The notes under the pieces are model-generated. The model saw only the letters and a list, made by a program, of their open reading frames with translations. It made no database searches and was not told the origin of the DNA. A DNA stretch of 40,936 bases, taken from contig CALLIG010000198.1 of assembly GCA_938009735.1 (NCBI GenBank), positions 1 to 40,936 on the forward strand, given 5' to 3'. Of the stretch, positions 26,681 to 36,046 are shown piece after piece (within the stretch, counting starts at the first letter, position 1; each line of letters starts with the position of its first letter). The position numbers and the translations under genes are program-made. The stretch comes from an uncultured Flavobacteriaceae bacterium (lineage in GTDB: Bacteria; Bacteroidota; Bacteroidia; Flavobacteriales; Flavobacteriaceae).

Positions 26681-27051
26681 GCATTTTTCTCAAACTACTT
26701 TTAAATATGGGACCAATGACAAATTTCAGGTTCAATCAATACCTGTATTTAAAGCTTTAAAAACTTCCTTCTTCATAGGACATTTAAGCTAAGTAATATA
26801 TCCTATCAATTCTACCTCCTGATTTTATATACGAAACGCCAGATTTAGGCGTTAACTACAAATGGGATGATTGTATTCACTCTTAACTGAACAATACTAT
26901 TTCCCAGTTTTAAAAATAGGCCTAGCCTGTAGTTTTAGTTTATCAATTTAATAATTACAATAATTCAGAAACCCAAGAAACCTTCTTTCGGTTCAATAGA
27001 TATCGAGAGAAACTAGCGAAAATCCATTTGGATTTTTCTAATAACCAAATC
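26681..27051. other. 371-bp gene-free stretch before the OmpA-family gene
   Basis: AT-rich, with no reading frame longer than about 17 codons from an ATG at 26707. A 6-bp stem (AACGCC / GGCGTT, loop of seven) lies at 26835-26853 with no T tract. A second hairpin (27018-27038) sits in the likely leader of the OmpA-family gene. No convincing promoter or RNA gene. Confidence 0.6.
27018..27038 (+). promoter_or_regulatory. Hairpin in the 5' leader of the OmpA-family gene
   Basis: GAAAATCC and GGATTTTTC pair (eight pairs, one bulged T) around an ATTT loop and end 13 bp before the ATG at 27052. A control or stabilising role for the leader is possible; stems of this size also arise by chance in AT-rich DNA. 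Confidence 0.3.
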
Positions 27052-29574
27052 ATGAAAAGACTTATTACCACCTACCTAATACTAGCATCAATGAGCGTTT
27101 TCGCTCAGTCTAATGATGATATCGTATTTGATCAATCATCTAGCCTTGTTACTATTGAATCTGCTGAACCAGCAAATAGCATCACTATCAACGATAGTTT
27201 TGAAGAAGCCGCTAAAAAGAACAACATACCTTATAGAACCTTTGACAACCTTAAAGATGTTGAAGAAGGTTTTTATATTATTACTGGAGTCTTCAGTAAA
27301 GGTAAAAACCTAAAAAAGGTAATTAAGCGACTGAAGAAAAAAGGGTTTGATGCAAATTCCATTCATAATACAGATAACAACTTAAACTACGTATATATTG
27401 AAAAGTATCCATTTGGTTTAGAAGCAGTTGATGCTTGTGTTAATGATTTTGATGGAGCATACCAAGATGATGTTTGGATCCTAAAAATAGAAAACACAAC
27501 ACTTATTGAATCTCAAGAACCTGTTTTAGTAGATGAAACAACCGATGAAATTGAAGAATTTGTAATCGAAGATACTCCTGTAGCAGTTAATGATGTAACC
27601 TATGACATGATTGATGAGACTAATGAACAAGTAGAGAAATCTAAAAAAAATTCGAAAGGGTCCGGATACAAAACCAAATTAATTGAAAGAGCTGACATCT
27701 ATTTTGATAAGATGTGGTATTCAGAAGCTGCTGCACTTTATGAAGAAGCTTTGGCCAAGGGAGAAAAAAATTACTCCTATGAGATAATTCAAAAAGCTGC
27801 TGATTCCTATTATTTTAATACAGAAATGGAAAAAGCATATGAATGGTATAATGTACTATATGAAGAATATGGTAAGGAAATGTCTGCAGACAACGTTTTT
27901 AAATATGCCCATTCTTTAAAAGGTACAGGTAAATACGCACGCTCTAAAAAGCTAATGCGTCTTTACCAGAAAAAGATGGAGGATGGTGAAGGTTCTAGTT
28001 TAGAAGACACAAGACCATTACCAAACGAAGTTTTACTTGATGACATATTGAACTCTGGTGGAAACTATGATATCAAAAACTTAGCTATCAATACTGAGTA
28101 TTCTGATTTCTCTCCAATGTTTTTAGATTCAAATCAAGTAGTGTTTGCGTCTGCAAAAGACTCTTCTTTTTTAAATACCAGACGGTATAAATGGAATGAT
28201 CAGCCGTACCTAGACTTGTATGTAGCAAAAATTAATGAAGAATCGAAAGACTTAAAAGATGCTATTAAGTTTTCTAAAAAAATAAACACTAAATATCATG
28301 AAGCTTCGGTAACATTCTCTCCGGATAATGAGACAATGTATTTTACCCGTAATAATTATGGCAAAAAACTAAAGCGTGATAAGAATGGCGTTAATAATTT
28401 GAAAATTTATATGTCTAAGAAAGTAGATAATGAATGGATGGAAGCAGTTGAGGTTCCATTTAATAGTGATGACTATTCTACGGGTCACCCAGCATTGAGT
28501 CCTGACGGCAAACAACTATATTTTGTGTCAGACATGCCTGGTAGTATAGGACAAACGGATATATTCGTTGTTGATGTTCTTGAAAACAATAGCTTCTCAG
28601 AACCAAGAAACTTGGGCCCTGAAATTAATACAGAACGTAAGGAAATGTTTCCTTTTATCAATGATCAAAAATTATATTTTTCTTCGGATGGACATACTGG
28701 TCTTGGTGGACTTGATGTATATGAAGTTCCTTATACAGAAGAAGAAGGCTTTCAAGAAGTTAAAAACTTAGGGCAACCAATAAACAGTAATAGAGATGAT
28801 TTCTCCTATATTGTTAATGAGGAAAACCAAAAAGGATATTTTGCTTCAAATCGATCTGAAGGTAAAGGAGATGATGATATATATTCATTTGAGCGATTAG
28901 ATCTTGAAAAAATACCTGAGAGTAATAGCGCTATTGCTGGTGTAGTTACAGAATTAATTACTGGTGATATCATGCCTCAACAACTTGTTGAGCTATTAGA
29001 TGAAAATGGCATAAAACTAAAAGAAATGGTAAGTGATGATGACGGAAGGTTTATTTTCGAAGATCTTGAAGCCGATACCAAATACACCATTAAAGCTAAT
29101 AAAGACGAATACTTTGAAAATATTCAAGAAGTTACTACGGTTGAAAGTGATACTGTTGATGTAGTTGTAGCCATGAAGAAATTGAAAGAAATGATAGCTG
29201 TTGAAGAAGGAATCAAAAAATTGAAGACTGAAATGATTCACTTTGATTTTGATAAATCATACATACGTCAAGATGCCTCAGAAGAACTTGATAAACTTAT
29301 AGAGGTAATGACTGAATATCCAAATATGGTTATTAAAATTGAATCTCATACTGATTCAAGAGGTAAACGAGCATATAACAGATACCTGTCTGATAATAGA
29401 GCAAAATCTACTAGAGACTATATAATTTCTATGGGTATTGCGCCTGAACGTATTGAAAGCGCCATTGGTTATGGTGAAGAAAAACTTCTAAATAACTGTG
29501 ACGGAAGAGTTGCTTGTACGGAACAAGAACATTACTTAAACAGACGTTCTGAATTTATAATTGTTAATATGTAA
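27052..29574 (+). CDS. PorE-like OmpA-family outer-membrane lattice protein (SPOR-like, TPR, PD40 propeller, CRD, OmpA)
   Basis: An 840-aa secreted protein. The ATG at 27052 gives a clean signal peptide (MKRLITTYLILASMSVFAQ); an upstream TTG frame adds only eight residues. Domains in order: a SPOR-like module (about 70-123, GFYIITGVFSKGKNLKKV), an acidic linker, TPR repeats (about 213-311), a PD40/WD40-like beta-propeller (about 345-610, repeated SPDG and YFVSD/FSSDG motifs), a carboxypeptidase-regulatory-like beta domain (about 620-710) and an OmpA peptidoglycan-binding domain (about 727-840; HFDFDKSYI and SHTDSRG). This matches PorE of the type IX secretion system, which links secretion machinery to peptidoglycan, plus the added SPOR-like module. 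No PorP/SprF gene lies next to it, so assignment to the secretion system is tentative. It has its own terminator. Confidence 0.88.
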   Translation: MKRLITTYLILASMSVFAQSNDDIVFDQSSSLVTIESAEPANSITINDSFEEAAKKNNIPYRTFDNLKDVEEGFYIITGVFSKGKNLKKVIKRLKKKGFDANSIHNTDNNLNYVYIEKYPFGLEAVDACVNDFDGAYQDDVWILKIENTTLIESQEPVLVDETTDEIEEFVIEDTPVAVNDVTYDMIDETNEQVEKSKKNSKGSGYKTKLIERADIYFDKMWYSEAAALYEEALAKGEKNYSYEIIQKAADSYYFNTEMEKAYEWYNVLYEEYGKEMSADNVFKYAHSLKGTGKYARSKKLMRLYQKKMEDGEGSSLEDTRPLPNEVLLDDILNSGGNYDIKNLAINTEYSDFSPMFLDSNQVVFASAKDSSFLNTRRYKWNDQPYLDLYVAKINEESKDLKDAIKFSKKINTKYHEASVTFSPDNETMYFTRNNYGKKLKRDKNGVNNLKIYMSKKVDNEWMEAVEVPFNSDDYSTGHPALSPDGKQLYFVSDMPGSIGQTDIFVVDVLENNSFSEPRNLGPEINTERKEMFPFINDQKLYFSSDGHTGLGGLDVYEVPYTEEEGFQEVKNLGQPINSNRDDFSYIVNEENQKGYFASNRSEGKGDDDIYSFERLDLEKIPESNSAIAGVVTELITGDIMPQQLVELLDENGIKLKEMVSDDDGRFIFEDLEADTKYTIKANKDEYFENIQEVTTVESDTVDVVVAMKKLKEMIAVEEGIKKLKTEMIHFDFDKSYIRQDASEELDKLIEVMTEYPNMVIKIESHTDSRGKRAYNRYLSDNRAKSTRDYIISMGIAPERIESAIGYGEEKLLNNCDGRVACTEQEHYLNRRSEFIIVNM

Positions 29575-29596
29575 TAGTTCAAACTAAGACTATATT

Positions 29597-29639
29597 AAAA
29601 GACCGTTGCACAAGTTGTGCAACGGTCTTTTTGTTTTTA
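29597..29639 (+). terminator. Rho-independent terminator after the OmpA-family gene
   Basis: A long GC-containing stem, AAAAGACCGTTGCAC with GTGCAACGGTCTTTTT, around a CAAGTTG-type centre, is followed by a T-rich tail. It lies 23 bp after the stop codon. Confidence 0.92.
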
Positions 29640-29832
29640 TATACGTAGAGCAAGCTTATATAATTAAGCTCCACCAGCAATGTATTATACCCTTATAATT
29701 CTACTGCAATCACCATTTCACAACATCCAATCATACATTCACAACAAATGCATTCGATAAAATACCTAAGTCATCGATTTTCAGTTATATATAAACCTAA
29801 AAGAATAGCATTAATCCCAAATACCAAATCTT

Positions 29833-30003
29833 ATGAAACACGTTCTACTCATCAAAGAAATTTACCTAGAAGCTTTTAAAAACCTCGGCACTAGACTAGT
29901 GAAGTCATATTTCAAAGCATTTTCTTGGTTCTGCTTTGCCAGTTTCTTAATAGTGCTTTATGCATTTATTTTTAGAGTCGTAACTGGCTTCGCATTTGAC
30001 TAA
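29833..30003 (+). CDS. Small membrane protein, copy 1 of a tandem pair (DUF6747-like)
   Basis: A 56-aa protein read from the sequence. A conserved amphipathic N-terminus (LLIKEIYLEAF) is followed by YFKAFSWFCF, one TM helix (about residues 30-48), and a short conserved tail, FRVVTGFAF. It aligns without gaps to the protein at 30323-30490 with about 32 identical positions of 55, so both frames are real genes under selection. I believe this is the flavobacterial family DUF6747, but have not verified it. It forms a single-gene unit with its own terminator at 30035. Function unknown; a regulatory or assembly partner of a membrane complex would suit its size. Confidence 0.85.
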   Translation: MKHVLLIKEIYLEAFKNLGTRLVKSYFKAFSWFCFASFLIVLYAFIFRVVTGFAFD

Positions 30004-30034
30004 ATACACCGACTTAACCAACCTAATCGTAAAG

Positions 30035-30056
30035 CTCCCTTTTTAGGGAGTTTTTT
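30035..30056 (+). terminator. Rho-independent terminator after small membrane protein copy 1
   Basis: Stem CTCCCT / AGGGAG with a TTTT loop and a following T6 tract, 31 bp after the stop codon. Confidence 0.85.
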
Positions 30057-30322
30057 GGTTTTTACTCTTTTCTTTCTGCAAAACCCGGCATTAAGCTGGT
30101 CCTATATTCCTACATGTTATTTTTATTTACTACAAATGCATTCAGGACTGTACGGCATTTCTTTAAACAATTTTATAACTCAACTAATAAATTTACCGTT
30201 CAACGTGTATTTGTACTTTGGTATGTAGTTCGTCAAATTTAATTGGGTTTTAACTAGTAAATCTCGTTGCGCCTGCTAAAACGCAGACCTTTGAGGTGTT
30301 AGTAATTTAAAACCCCACTCAT

Positions 30323-30490
30323 ATGAAGAAATTTTTACTCTTAAAAGAAATCTACTTAGAAGCATTCCGAGATTGGACACAAAAACTGCTAGAAAGGTAT
30401 TTTAAAGCCTTTTCAGTCTTCTGTCTGTTCTTATTGGTAGTTACAGTATACGCGTTTGTATTTCGCGTTTCTACAGGCTTTGCTTTCTAA
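30323..30490 (+). CDS. Small membrane protein, copy 2 of a tandem pair (DUF6747-like)
   Basis: A 55-aa paralogue of the protein at 29833-30003: LLLKEIYLEAF, YFKAFSVFC, one TM helix (about 30-48) and FRVSTGFAF. The middle linker (residues 16-25) is the least conserved part. It is followed by a strong terminator and preceded by about 265 bp of gene-free DNA. That stretch holds a weak promoter-like TACTTTGG at 30214-30221 and a CTGC/GCAG stem around 30269-30284, so it probably has its own promoter and a leader of about 100 nt. The 12-mer ACAAATGCATTC occurs upstream of both copies (29744 and 30132), possibly a relic of the duplication. Function unknown. Confidence 0.85.
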   Translation: MKKFLLLKEIYLEAFRDWTQKLLERYFKAFSVFCLFLLVVTVYAFVFRVSTGFAF

Positions 30491-30514
30491 AAACAATATA
30501 TAATTTAACTTAAC

Positions 30515-30546
30515 AAAAAACGCCCTCTGAATGAAGGGCGTTTTTT
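30515..30546. terminator. Bidirectional terminator between small membrane protein copy 2 and the DUF4837 gene
   Basis: Stem AAAAAACGCCCT / AGGGCGTTTTTT around an 8-base loop. The A tract on one side and the T tract on the other let it serve both converging transcripts. Confidence 0.92.
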
Positions 30547-30567
30547 ATTTATAAGATCGTGACCGTT

Positions 30568-31554
30568 TTATTTATTAAATGCAATTGTTTTTAAGATTGC
30601 CTCTAATCTAAACATATCGTCTCTTTTGTTTGTTGCGGGTGCATAAACAAAACCCTCAACAACTAATTTTCTATTGTTTTCTGGATCATCAATTATATAA
30701 GTAAGAAAAGGCCCAGCCATTGGGTAGTTCTTAATATCCCAAATACCTCTCACTTCAATTGCCTTCTTTCCTGCTACTTCAGAAGGAAAAATTGATGGTG
30801 AAAATGCTGGCTCAGTACGCATATAAGTTACTTTACTTGGAACATCTGGACCAGGAACATATAAAGCCCCAATCGAATCACGCATTCTAACTATGTCTTG
30901 AACTAAAGTAGAGTCATTAGTAAAACTATTTACGGGCATCTCATAGGCGATAATATTCATATTTCCTTTTTGAATCTCGCGATCCAATCTAACAACATTA
31001 TCCGTTTGATAAACTACATTATAAATTGATGGAACACTCATGGTAATATTAAATTTCTCTTCAAGAACTCCTTCTTTATTTAACGATATCAAAAGTCTTT
31101 TTTGTGTTTCTTCTAAGCTTACATCTTTAAACTTCTTAATTGCTCTATTAGCGGTTTTGTCGATACCAGCAATAAGTTCTTCGTTCGTGCCTCCTTTAAC
31201 AATGACTACATTTTGAGGAGTCGCATAAACATCGGTGTTTACACCTGATTCAGTTACTGTATCTTTTTGAACATATACAATGGCTCGAGAATTGAGTAAA
31301 GCACCACTAAAAACTTTTGGTGGCACATGATTAAGAGTAAATATAGATTCCTCCCATGTAAGTCCAATAGCCATCGCTGCATAATGCTCTCTAACCTTAT
31401 CACCAACGTCACCTTTCCAAAGTTCGGTGTCCATAACAATAGTAACTTGATTCATTGCTCCAATAGAACTAGGTAAGTACTTTTGATTTTTACTGTCGTT
31501 GCAAGATATTAGTGTTATTAATGCAGCAAATAGAAGAATTTTAAACGGTTTCAT
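30568..31554 (-). CDS. DUF4837 family lipoprotein
   Basis: A 328-aa predicted lipoprotein: signal sequence MKPFKILLFAALITLISC with lipobox Cys18, then an alpha/beta body without recognised catalytic motifs. The sequence pattern (IGAMNQVTIVMDTELWKGDVGD near the N-terminus, NPENNRK-like VDDPENNRKLVVEGFVYAP near the C-terminus) is that of the Bacteroidota DUF4837 family, whose function is unknown. It lies 19 bp downstream of the MltD-like gene, a recurring pairing in this phylum, so a cell-wall role is likely but unproven. Confidence 0.87.
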   Translation of the reverse strand: MKPFKILLFAALITLISCNDSKNQKYLPSSIGAMNQVTIVMDTELWKGDVGDKVREHYAAMAIGLTWEESIFTLNHVPPKVFSGALLNSRAIVYVQKDTVTESGVNTDVYATPQNVVIVKGGTNEELIAGIDKTANRAIKKFKDVSLEETQKRLLISLNKEGVLEEKFNITMSVPSIYNVVYQTDNVVRLDREIQKGNMNIIAYEMPVNSFTNDSTLVQDIVRMRDSIGALYVPGPDVPSKVTYMRTEPAFSPSIFPSEVAGKKAIEVRGIWDIKNYPMAGPFLTYIIDDPENNRKLVVEGFVYAPATNKRDDMFRLEAILKTIAFNK

Positions 31555-31573
31555 AGTCTTTTAATTATGATGG

Positions 31574-33226
31574 TTAGCAATCACACAATTTCAATTTTGT
31601 GCCTAATTTCAAATTGTTACCACTAATACCGTTCCATTTTCGCAATTTTTCGATAGTAACTCCGTCGTATTTTTGAGAAATCGTCCAAAGCGAGTCACCG
31701 CTTCGCACTACATGTACTTTTCCTGAAGTAGAAACAACAGCCTTACTTACTGGCTTTGAAGTGCTTTTTTGGGAATTTTTAGGCACGTTTTTAGTCCCTC
31801 TAGGGTAAATAGTTAAACGCTGACCAATTCGCAAATTATTACTTCTTAAACCGTTCCAATTCTTGATTTGACTTACTCTGACTCCATATCTTTCAGCAAT
31901 CTTGCCCAAAAAATCTCCACTACGAACACGATAGCGAATTCTATTTTTTTCCGCAGCTTTAACTAAAGCCGGTAATGGACTTTCTTTACTCTTCAATTCT
32001 TTTTCAACATGCGCGTAAATGGCAGCCTCATTAGAAACAAACTTACCCATCGCATTTCTTGGCAATCGAAGCGAATAATCTTTCCCCTTTACATATGGGA
32101 TAACTTTTAATTTATAAGAAGGGTTCAATACTTCTAATTCTTCTTTGCTAATTCCCACAAGTTCTGATATTTGATCAAAAGTGATCAAACTTTTTACATG
32201 AATTGTATCTGTTTCAAAATAGGGCCGCTCTACCTTTTGACCTTTCAAACCATGCTCTTCAGCATATTCGAATAAATACATTGTTGCTAAAAATGCAGGA
32301 ACATAACCTGCGGTTTCTCTGGGTAAATTGCGTCTAATGTTCCAATAATTGGTCTGTCCACCAGACCTTCTAATGGCTTTATTTACGTTTCCTGGGCCTG
32401 AGTTATAGGCAGCAAGTGCTAAATCCCAATCATTAAAAATTTTATAAACTCTATTTAAATATTCACAAGCTGCTCTAGTCGATTTAATTGGGTCGCTACG
32501 CTCATCTACATAACTATTTACATCTAGCCCATGCTCTTTTCCGGTACCGTACATAAATTGCCAAAGTCCGGTAGCTCCAACTCTCGATCTAGCTTTTGGG
32601 TTTAAAGCAGACTCAACAATCGCTAAATATTTCATTTCTAATGGAATATTATGATTGTCAAATTCTTGTTCAAACAATGGAAAGTAAAACTGGCTAACCG
32701 TTAACATACGTTCCATCAAGCCTCGCTTTCTCGTTAAAAAAGATTTGATGACATTTTCTAAGGATGGATTATAAACAACATTAAAAGGTGTCTTTTCATT
32801 TAATCTTGCCAACCTCATTTTCAGCGTGTCCGTATTAAGTTCTATTTTATATGGCTGATCAGGGTTTAAAGTTGAAACCTCTTCATACATTTCATCAGAT
32901 AAGGATGCATTATCATATAGTTGCTTCATCCAAATACTATCATAACGAGCTGCTTTAGCATTGTCAAGCAGATTGTAAGCACCAGCATCTCCTTCTTTAA
33001 TAAGAACTAAAGGGTTATCATTGATGTTTTTGGAAGCCTCCTTGCTTTCAATAACATCTATACTCTTACCAACAAGTGTTGTGGTATCAAGAGGAATATC
33101 TTTTGCTTCAATTATCTTGATGTTCTCTTTAACCTTTGAAATACTGTCATTCTCTTGGGCTATCGCAGGATATGCAAAAACAAGAGCAGCAAAAAATAAG
33201 AGAATTCGGCGTTTTTCGAAGATCAT
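31574..33226 (-). CDS. MltD-like lytic murein transglycosylase with two LysM domains
   Basis: A 550-aa exported enzyme: signal peptide (about 1-23), an N-terminal region of unknown role (about 30-180), and an SLT/goose-lysozyme domain (about 190-310). In that domain IVESALNPKARS carries the catalytic Glu205, and GATGLWQFM and AYNSGPGNV are the flanking family motifs. Two LysM modules follow (about 430-475 and 505-549), each of the YRVRSGD...I...W-N-L type, which bind peptidoglycan glycan. It cleaves the glycan strand between MurNAc and GlcNAc. Upstream is pgk (120 bp away), downstream DUF4837. Confidence 0.93.
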   Translation of the reverse strand: MIFEKRRILLFFAALVFAYPAIAQENDSISKVKENIKIIEAKDIPLDTTTLVGKSIDVIESKEASKNINDNPLVLIKEGDAGAYNLLDNAKAARYDSIWMKQLYDNASLSDEMYEEVSTLNPDQPYKIELNTDTLKMRLARLNEKTPFNVVYNPSLENVIKSFLTRKRGLMERMLTVSQFYFPLFEQEFDNHNIPLEMKYLAIVESALNPKARSRVGATGLWQFMYGTGKEHGLDVNSYVDERSDPIKSTRAACEYLNRVYKIFNDWDLALAAYNSGPGNVNKAIRRSGGQTNYWNIRRNLPRETAGYVPAFLATMYLFEYAEEHGLKGQKVERPYFETDTIHVKSLITFDQISELVGISKEELEVLNPSYKLKVIPYVKGKDYSLRLPRNAMGKFVSNEAAIYAHVEKELKSKESPLPALVKAAEKNRIRYRVRSGDFLGKIAERYGVRVSQIKNWNGLRSNNLRIGQRLTIYPRGTKNVPKNSQKSTSKPVSKAVVSTSGKVHVVRSGDSLWTISQKYDGVTIEKLRKWNGISGNNLKLGTKLKLCDC

Positions 33227-33346
33227 AAACAGGTGTATAATTAATGGAGTGCCAACGAAAATCCGATTTTTTTCCCGAAGAATAAAATTTCGAACGTTAA
33301 AGCCCTACAAAATGCGATTAGTGCTGTTTATCGATAAGGCCTTTAG

Positions 33347-34537
33347 TTAGGAGATAATAGCTGCTATTCCGGGCAAGGTTTTTCCTTCTAAACTCTCTAG
33401 CATTGCTCCACCACCAGTAGATACATAACTCACCTTATCTTGAAAGCCAAATTGCTTTACAGCTGCTACCGAATCACCCCCACCAACAAGAGAAAATGCT
33501 CCTGCTTGGGTTGCCTCATCAATAAAGTTTCCTACCTCTATGGTACCGTTTGCAAAACTTTCCATCTCGAAAACTCCGATAGGGCCGTTCCATAAAATAG
33601 TTTTACTTTTTAAAATAACTTCCTTAAAATTAGCCAATGTATCTGGTCCGGCATCAAGGCCTTGCCATCCGTCAGGAATTTTATCTGAATCAACTACTTG
33701 CGTATTTGCATCATTACTAAAATCATCTGCAGCAATAACATCTACGGGAATATGAATTTGTACTCCTTTTTCCTCAGCTTGTTTAAGAATATCCAAAGCC
33801 AAAGCCATTTTATCATCCTCACAAATCGAATCTCCTACTTTTCCTCCTTTTGCCTTTACAAAGGTGTATGTCATTCCACCACCAATAATCAGATGATCCA
33901 CCTTATCTAAGATGTTCTCAATGATTGTAATTTTAGAAGATACTTTTGCGCCACCCAAAATAGCTAATACTGGCTTTTCGCCAGTACGCATCACTTTTTC
34001 AATAGCATCAATTTCTTTCGCCAATAAATATCCGAAGCATTTACTTTCTTCAAAATACTGGGCAACAACAGTAGTGGAAGCATGAGCTCTATGAGCTGTT
34101 CCAAAAGCATCATTTACATAAATGTCGCCTAATTTTGAAAGTTGTTCGGCAAAATTTGCATCTCCGCTTGTTTCTTCTGAATGAAATCTTAAGTTTTCTA
34201 GAAGTAAAACTTCGCCTGGCTGTAAATTGGCAACTGCATTTTCTGCTACCTCACCAACACAATCAGAAACAAATTTGACTTGAACACCTATTACTTCTGA
34301 TGCCGTTTGACAAATATGCTTTAATGAAAAATCGGTATTTTGTTCTCCTTTCGGGCGACCTAAATGACTCATTAAAATTGCACTTCCACCGTCTTCTAAA
34401 ACTTTAATAATTGTTGGTTTTGCTGCCTCAATTCTATTGGTATCAGCTACCTTAAAACCTGCGTCTAAAGGCACATTAAAATCCACTCGAATTAGCGCTT
34501 TCTTATTTTCAAAATTAAAGTCTTCAATGGTCTTCAT
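33347..34537 (-). CDS. pgk: Phosphoglycerate kinase
   Basis: A 396-aa glycolytic enzyme that makes ATP from 1,3-bisphosphoglycerate. The substrate loop RVDFNVPLD (about 17-25), [11 protein letters not shown] (about 56-66), [11 protein letters not shown] (about 110-120), GGAKVSSKI (about 200) and the C-terminal GGGDSVAAV all match. Normal length. A -7 box lies 24 bp before the start, indicating its own promoter. Clear housekeeping gene. Confidence 0.98.
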   Translation of the reverse strand: MKTIEDFNFENKKALIRVDFNVPLDAGFKVADTNRIEAAKPTIIKVLEDGGSAILMSHLGRPKGEQNTDFSLKHICQTASEVIGVQVKFVSDCVGEVAENAVANLQPGEVLLLENLRFHSEETSGDANFAEQLSKLGDIYVNDAFGTAHRAHASTTVVAQYFEESKCFGYLLAKEIDAIEKVMRTGEKPVLAILGGAKVSSKITIIENILDKVDHLIIGGGMTYTFVKAKGGKVGDSICEDDKMALALDILKQAEEKGVQIHIPVDVIAADDFSNDANTQVVDSDKIPDGWQGLDAGPDTLANFKEVILKSKTILWNGPIGVFEMESFANGTIEVGNFIDEATQAGAFSLVGGGDSVAAVKQFGFQDKVSYVSTGGGAMLESLEGKTLPGIAAIIS

Positions 34538-34561
34538 GCTAGTCTATTTTTAAGAGAGTCG

Positions 34562-34569
34562 CAAATGTA
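34562..34569 (-). promoter_or_regulatory. Candidate -7 box for pgk
   Basis: Minus-strand TACATTTG, a full TANNTTTG match, ends 24 bp before the pgk ATG, giving a leader of about 20 nt. No TTG is evident at the -33 spacing. Confidence 0.4.
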
Positions 34570-34845
34570 AAGATTTATGTTGTTAGGTTGAAGGCTGTTT
34601 TGTTATATATTAAAATTATTCAGACAGCTAAAACAGACCCAACAGTTGGTTTAAGGGTATACGTGCTTTTATTGACAACCTCTATAAATCGATCTTCGGT
34701 GTTTTATTCAATTTAAAAAACTCAATAACAGCAGGTATTTACATAAGAAAATAGCCAAAAACAAACTACGGAGTCTGTTTTGTTTAGTAGATATATTGCC
34801 TGAAATCTGAAATAACATTCATGAATAATTTTAGTTTGAATACGC

Positions 34846-34853
34846 TATATTTG
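34846..34853 (+). promoter_or_regulatory. Candidate -7 box for holB (leaderless)
   Basis: TATATTTG matches TANNTTTG and ends four bases before the ATG at 34858, so initiation would fall on or next to the start codon. No clear -33 element. Confidence 0.4.
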
Positions 34854-34857
34854 AGGC

Positions 34858-36024
34858 ATGTTGTTTAATGATATTTTAGGGCTATCTCATATCAAAAACC
34901 ACTTGACTTCAAGTGCAGATGCTGGTAGAATTCCTCATGCGCAATTATTTGTTGGGCCAGAAGGATGTGGCACTTTATCTATGGCATTGGCATACATGCA
35001 ATACATTGTTTGTGGCAATCAAAATGGAGAGAATTCAGAAGGTAATCAAGCTTGTAATTTAAAGTTCAATTCATTGTCTCATCCAGACATGCATTTTGCT
35101 TTTCCGGTAGCCAATTCTGATAAGATAAAAAAGCGCGCCGTCAGTAATCATTATGTGGAAGAATGGCGTGAGTTTGTCAAAGAACAACCTTATGGAAATT
35201 TGTTTGATTGGTATCGCTTGATTGGTATAGAAAAAAAGCAGGGACAGATAGGAGTTGATGAAGCGCAAGAGGTGGTTAAAAAGCTTGCTTTAAAATCTTA
35301 TGAAGGTGGATATAAGGTTATGCTGATATGGATGGCCGAAAAAATGAACACCTCAGCAGCGAATAAATTGCTCAAACTAATTGAAGAACCGCCAGATAAA
35401 ACAGTTTTTATACTAATTACTGAGGATGAAGAGCAAATTATACAAACTATTCGCTCACGTTGTCAAATTCTTCATTTTCCGCCATTAGCGGCAGATTCAA
35501 TCACTAATGGTCTTATTGCCAAAGGATTACCCAAAGAAGAGGCGTTACAAATTGCTCATGAATCTAACGGAAACTATAACAAGGCTTTAGATCTAATGAA
35601 CAAAGATTCTGAAGATCTAGTTTTTGAAAAATGGTTTGTACAATGGGTGCGATCTGCTTTTAAGGCAAAAGGAAACAAATCAGCAATTCACGAACTCATT
35701 TTATGGAGTGAAGAGGTTGCCAAAACAGGAAGGGAGACTCAAAAGAAATTTTTACATTATTGTATTACGGTTATGCGTCAAGCAATGCTTGTGAATTTTA
35801 ATGTAAAAGACTTAGCATTTATGCAAATTCATGTAGATGGCTTTAATCTTGAAAAATTTGCTCCTTTTATACATGAAAACAACATAATTACAATTGTAAA
35901 AGAGCTCGAAGATGCTATATATCATGTGGAACGCAATGGTAATTCGAAAATAATTTTTACAGATTTATCAATAAAGCTCACTAGACTACTTCATAAAAAA
36001 GCTAGCGCTTTAACCGAAAAATAG
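34858..36024 (+). CDS. holB: DNA polymerase III delta' subunit
   Basis: A 388-aa clamp-loader subunit. It begins with the family pattern ILGLSHIKNHL and RIPHAQLFVGPEGCG. The P-loop lacks the usual Lys (GPEGCGTLS, residues 33-41), as is common in delta', which does not hydrolyse ATP. IEKKQGQIGVDEAQEVVKKL, NKLLKLIEEPP and TIRSRCQIL (the SRC motif) follow. The C-terminal domain is longer than in E. coli. It starts right after a -7 box, is followed at 22 bp by the DoxX-like gene, and is divergent from pgk. Confidence 0.93.
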   Translation: MLFNDILGLSHIKNHLTSSADAGRIPHAQLFVGPEGCGTLSMALAYMQYIVCGNQNGENSEGNQACNLKFNSLSHPDMHFAFPVANSDKIKKRAVSNHYVEEWREFVKEQPYGNLFDWYRLIGIEKKQGQIGVDEAQEVVKKLALKSYEGGYKVMLIWMAEKMNTSAANKLLKLIEEPPDKTVFILITEDEEQIIQTIRSRCQILHFPPLAADSITNGLIAKGLPKEEALQIAHESNGNYNKALDLMNKDSEDLVFEKWFVQWVRSAFKAKGNKSAIHELILWSEEVAKTGRETQKKFLHYCITVMRQAMLVNFNVKDLAFMQIHVDGFNLEKFAPFIHENNIITIVKELEDAIYHVERNGNSKIIFTDLSIKLTRLLHKKASALTEK

Positions 36025-36046
36025 CAACTTTCCAAAAACCAAAATT

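Larger units (their letters stand above)
34538..34857. other. 320-bp divergent intergenic region between pgk and holB
   Basis: AT-rich, no supported gene. It holds the candidate -7 boxes for both flanking genes (34562-34569 minus and 34846-34853 plus). The middle has a small CCAACAGTTGG dyad and otherwise nothing recognisable. Confidence 0.6.

Noticed and set aside
26835-26853. AACGCC...GGCGTT stem
   Set aside because: Six pairs without a T tract or nearby gene end; not a terminator and no supporting context.
30214-30221. TACTTTGG as promoter of small membrane protein copy 2
   Set aside because: One base off the TANNTTTG consensus and no -33 partner; mentioned only as weak.
33021-33350. 109-codon plus-strand frame
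   Set aside because: Antisense to the 5' end of the MltD-like gene and its upstream gap; composition looks like a shadow.
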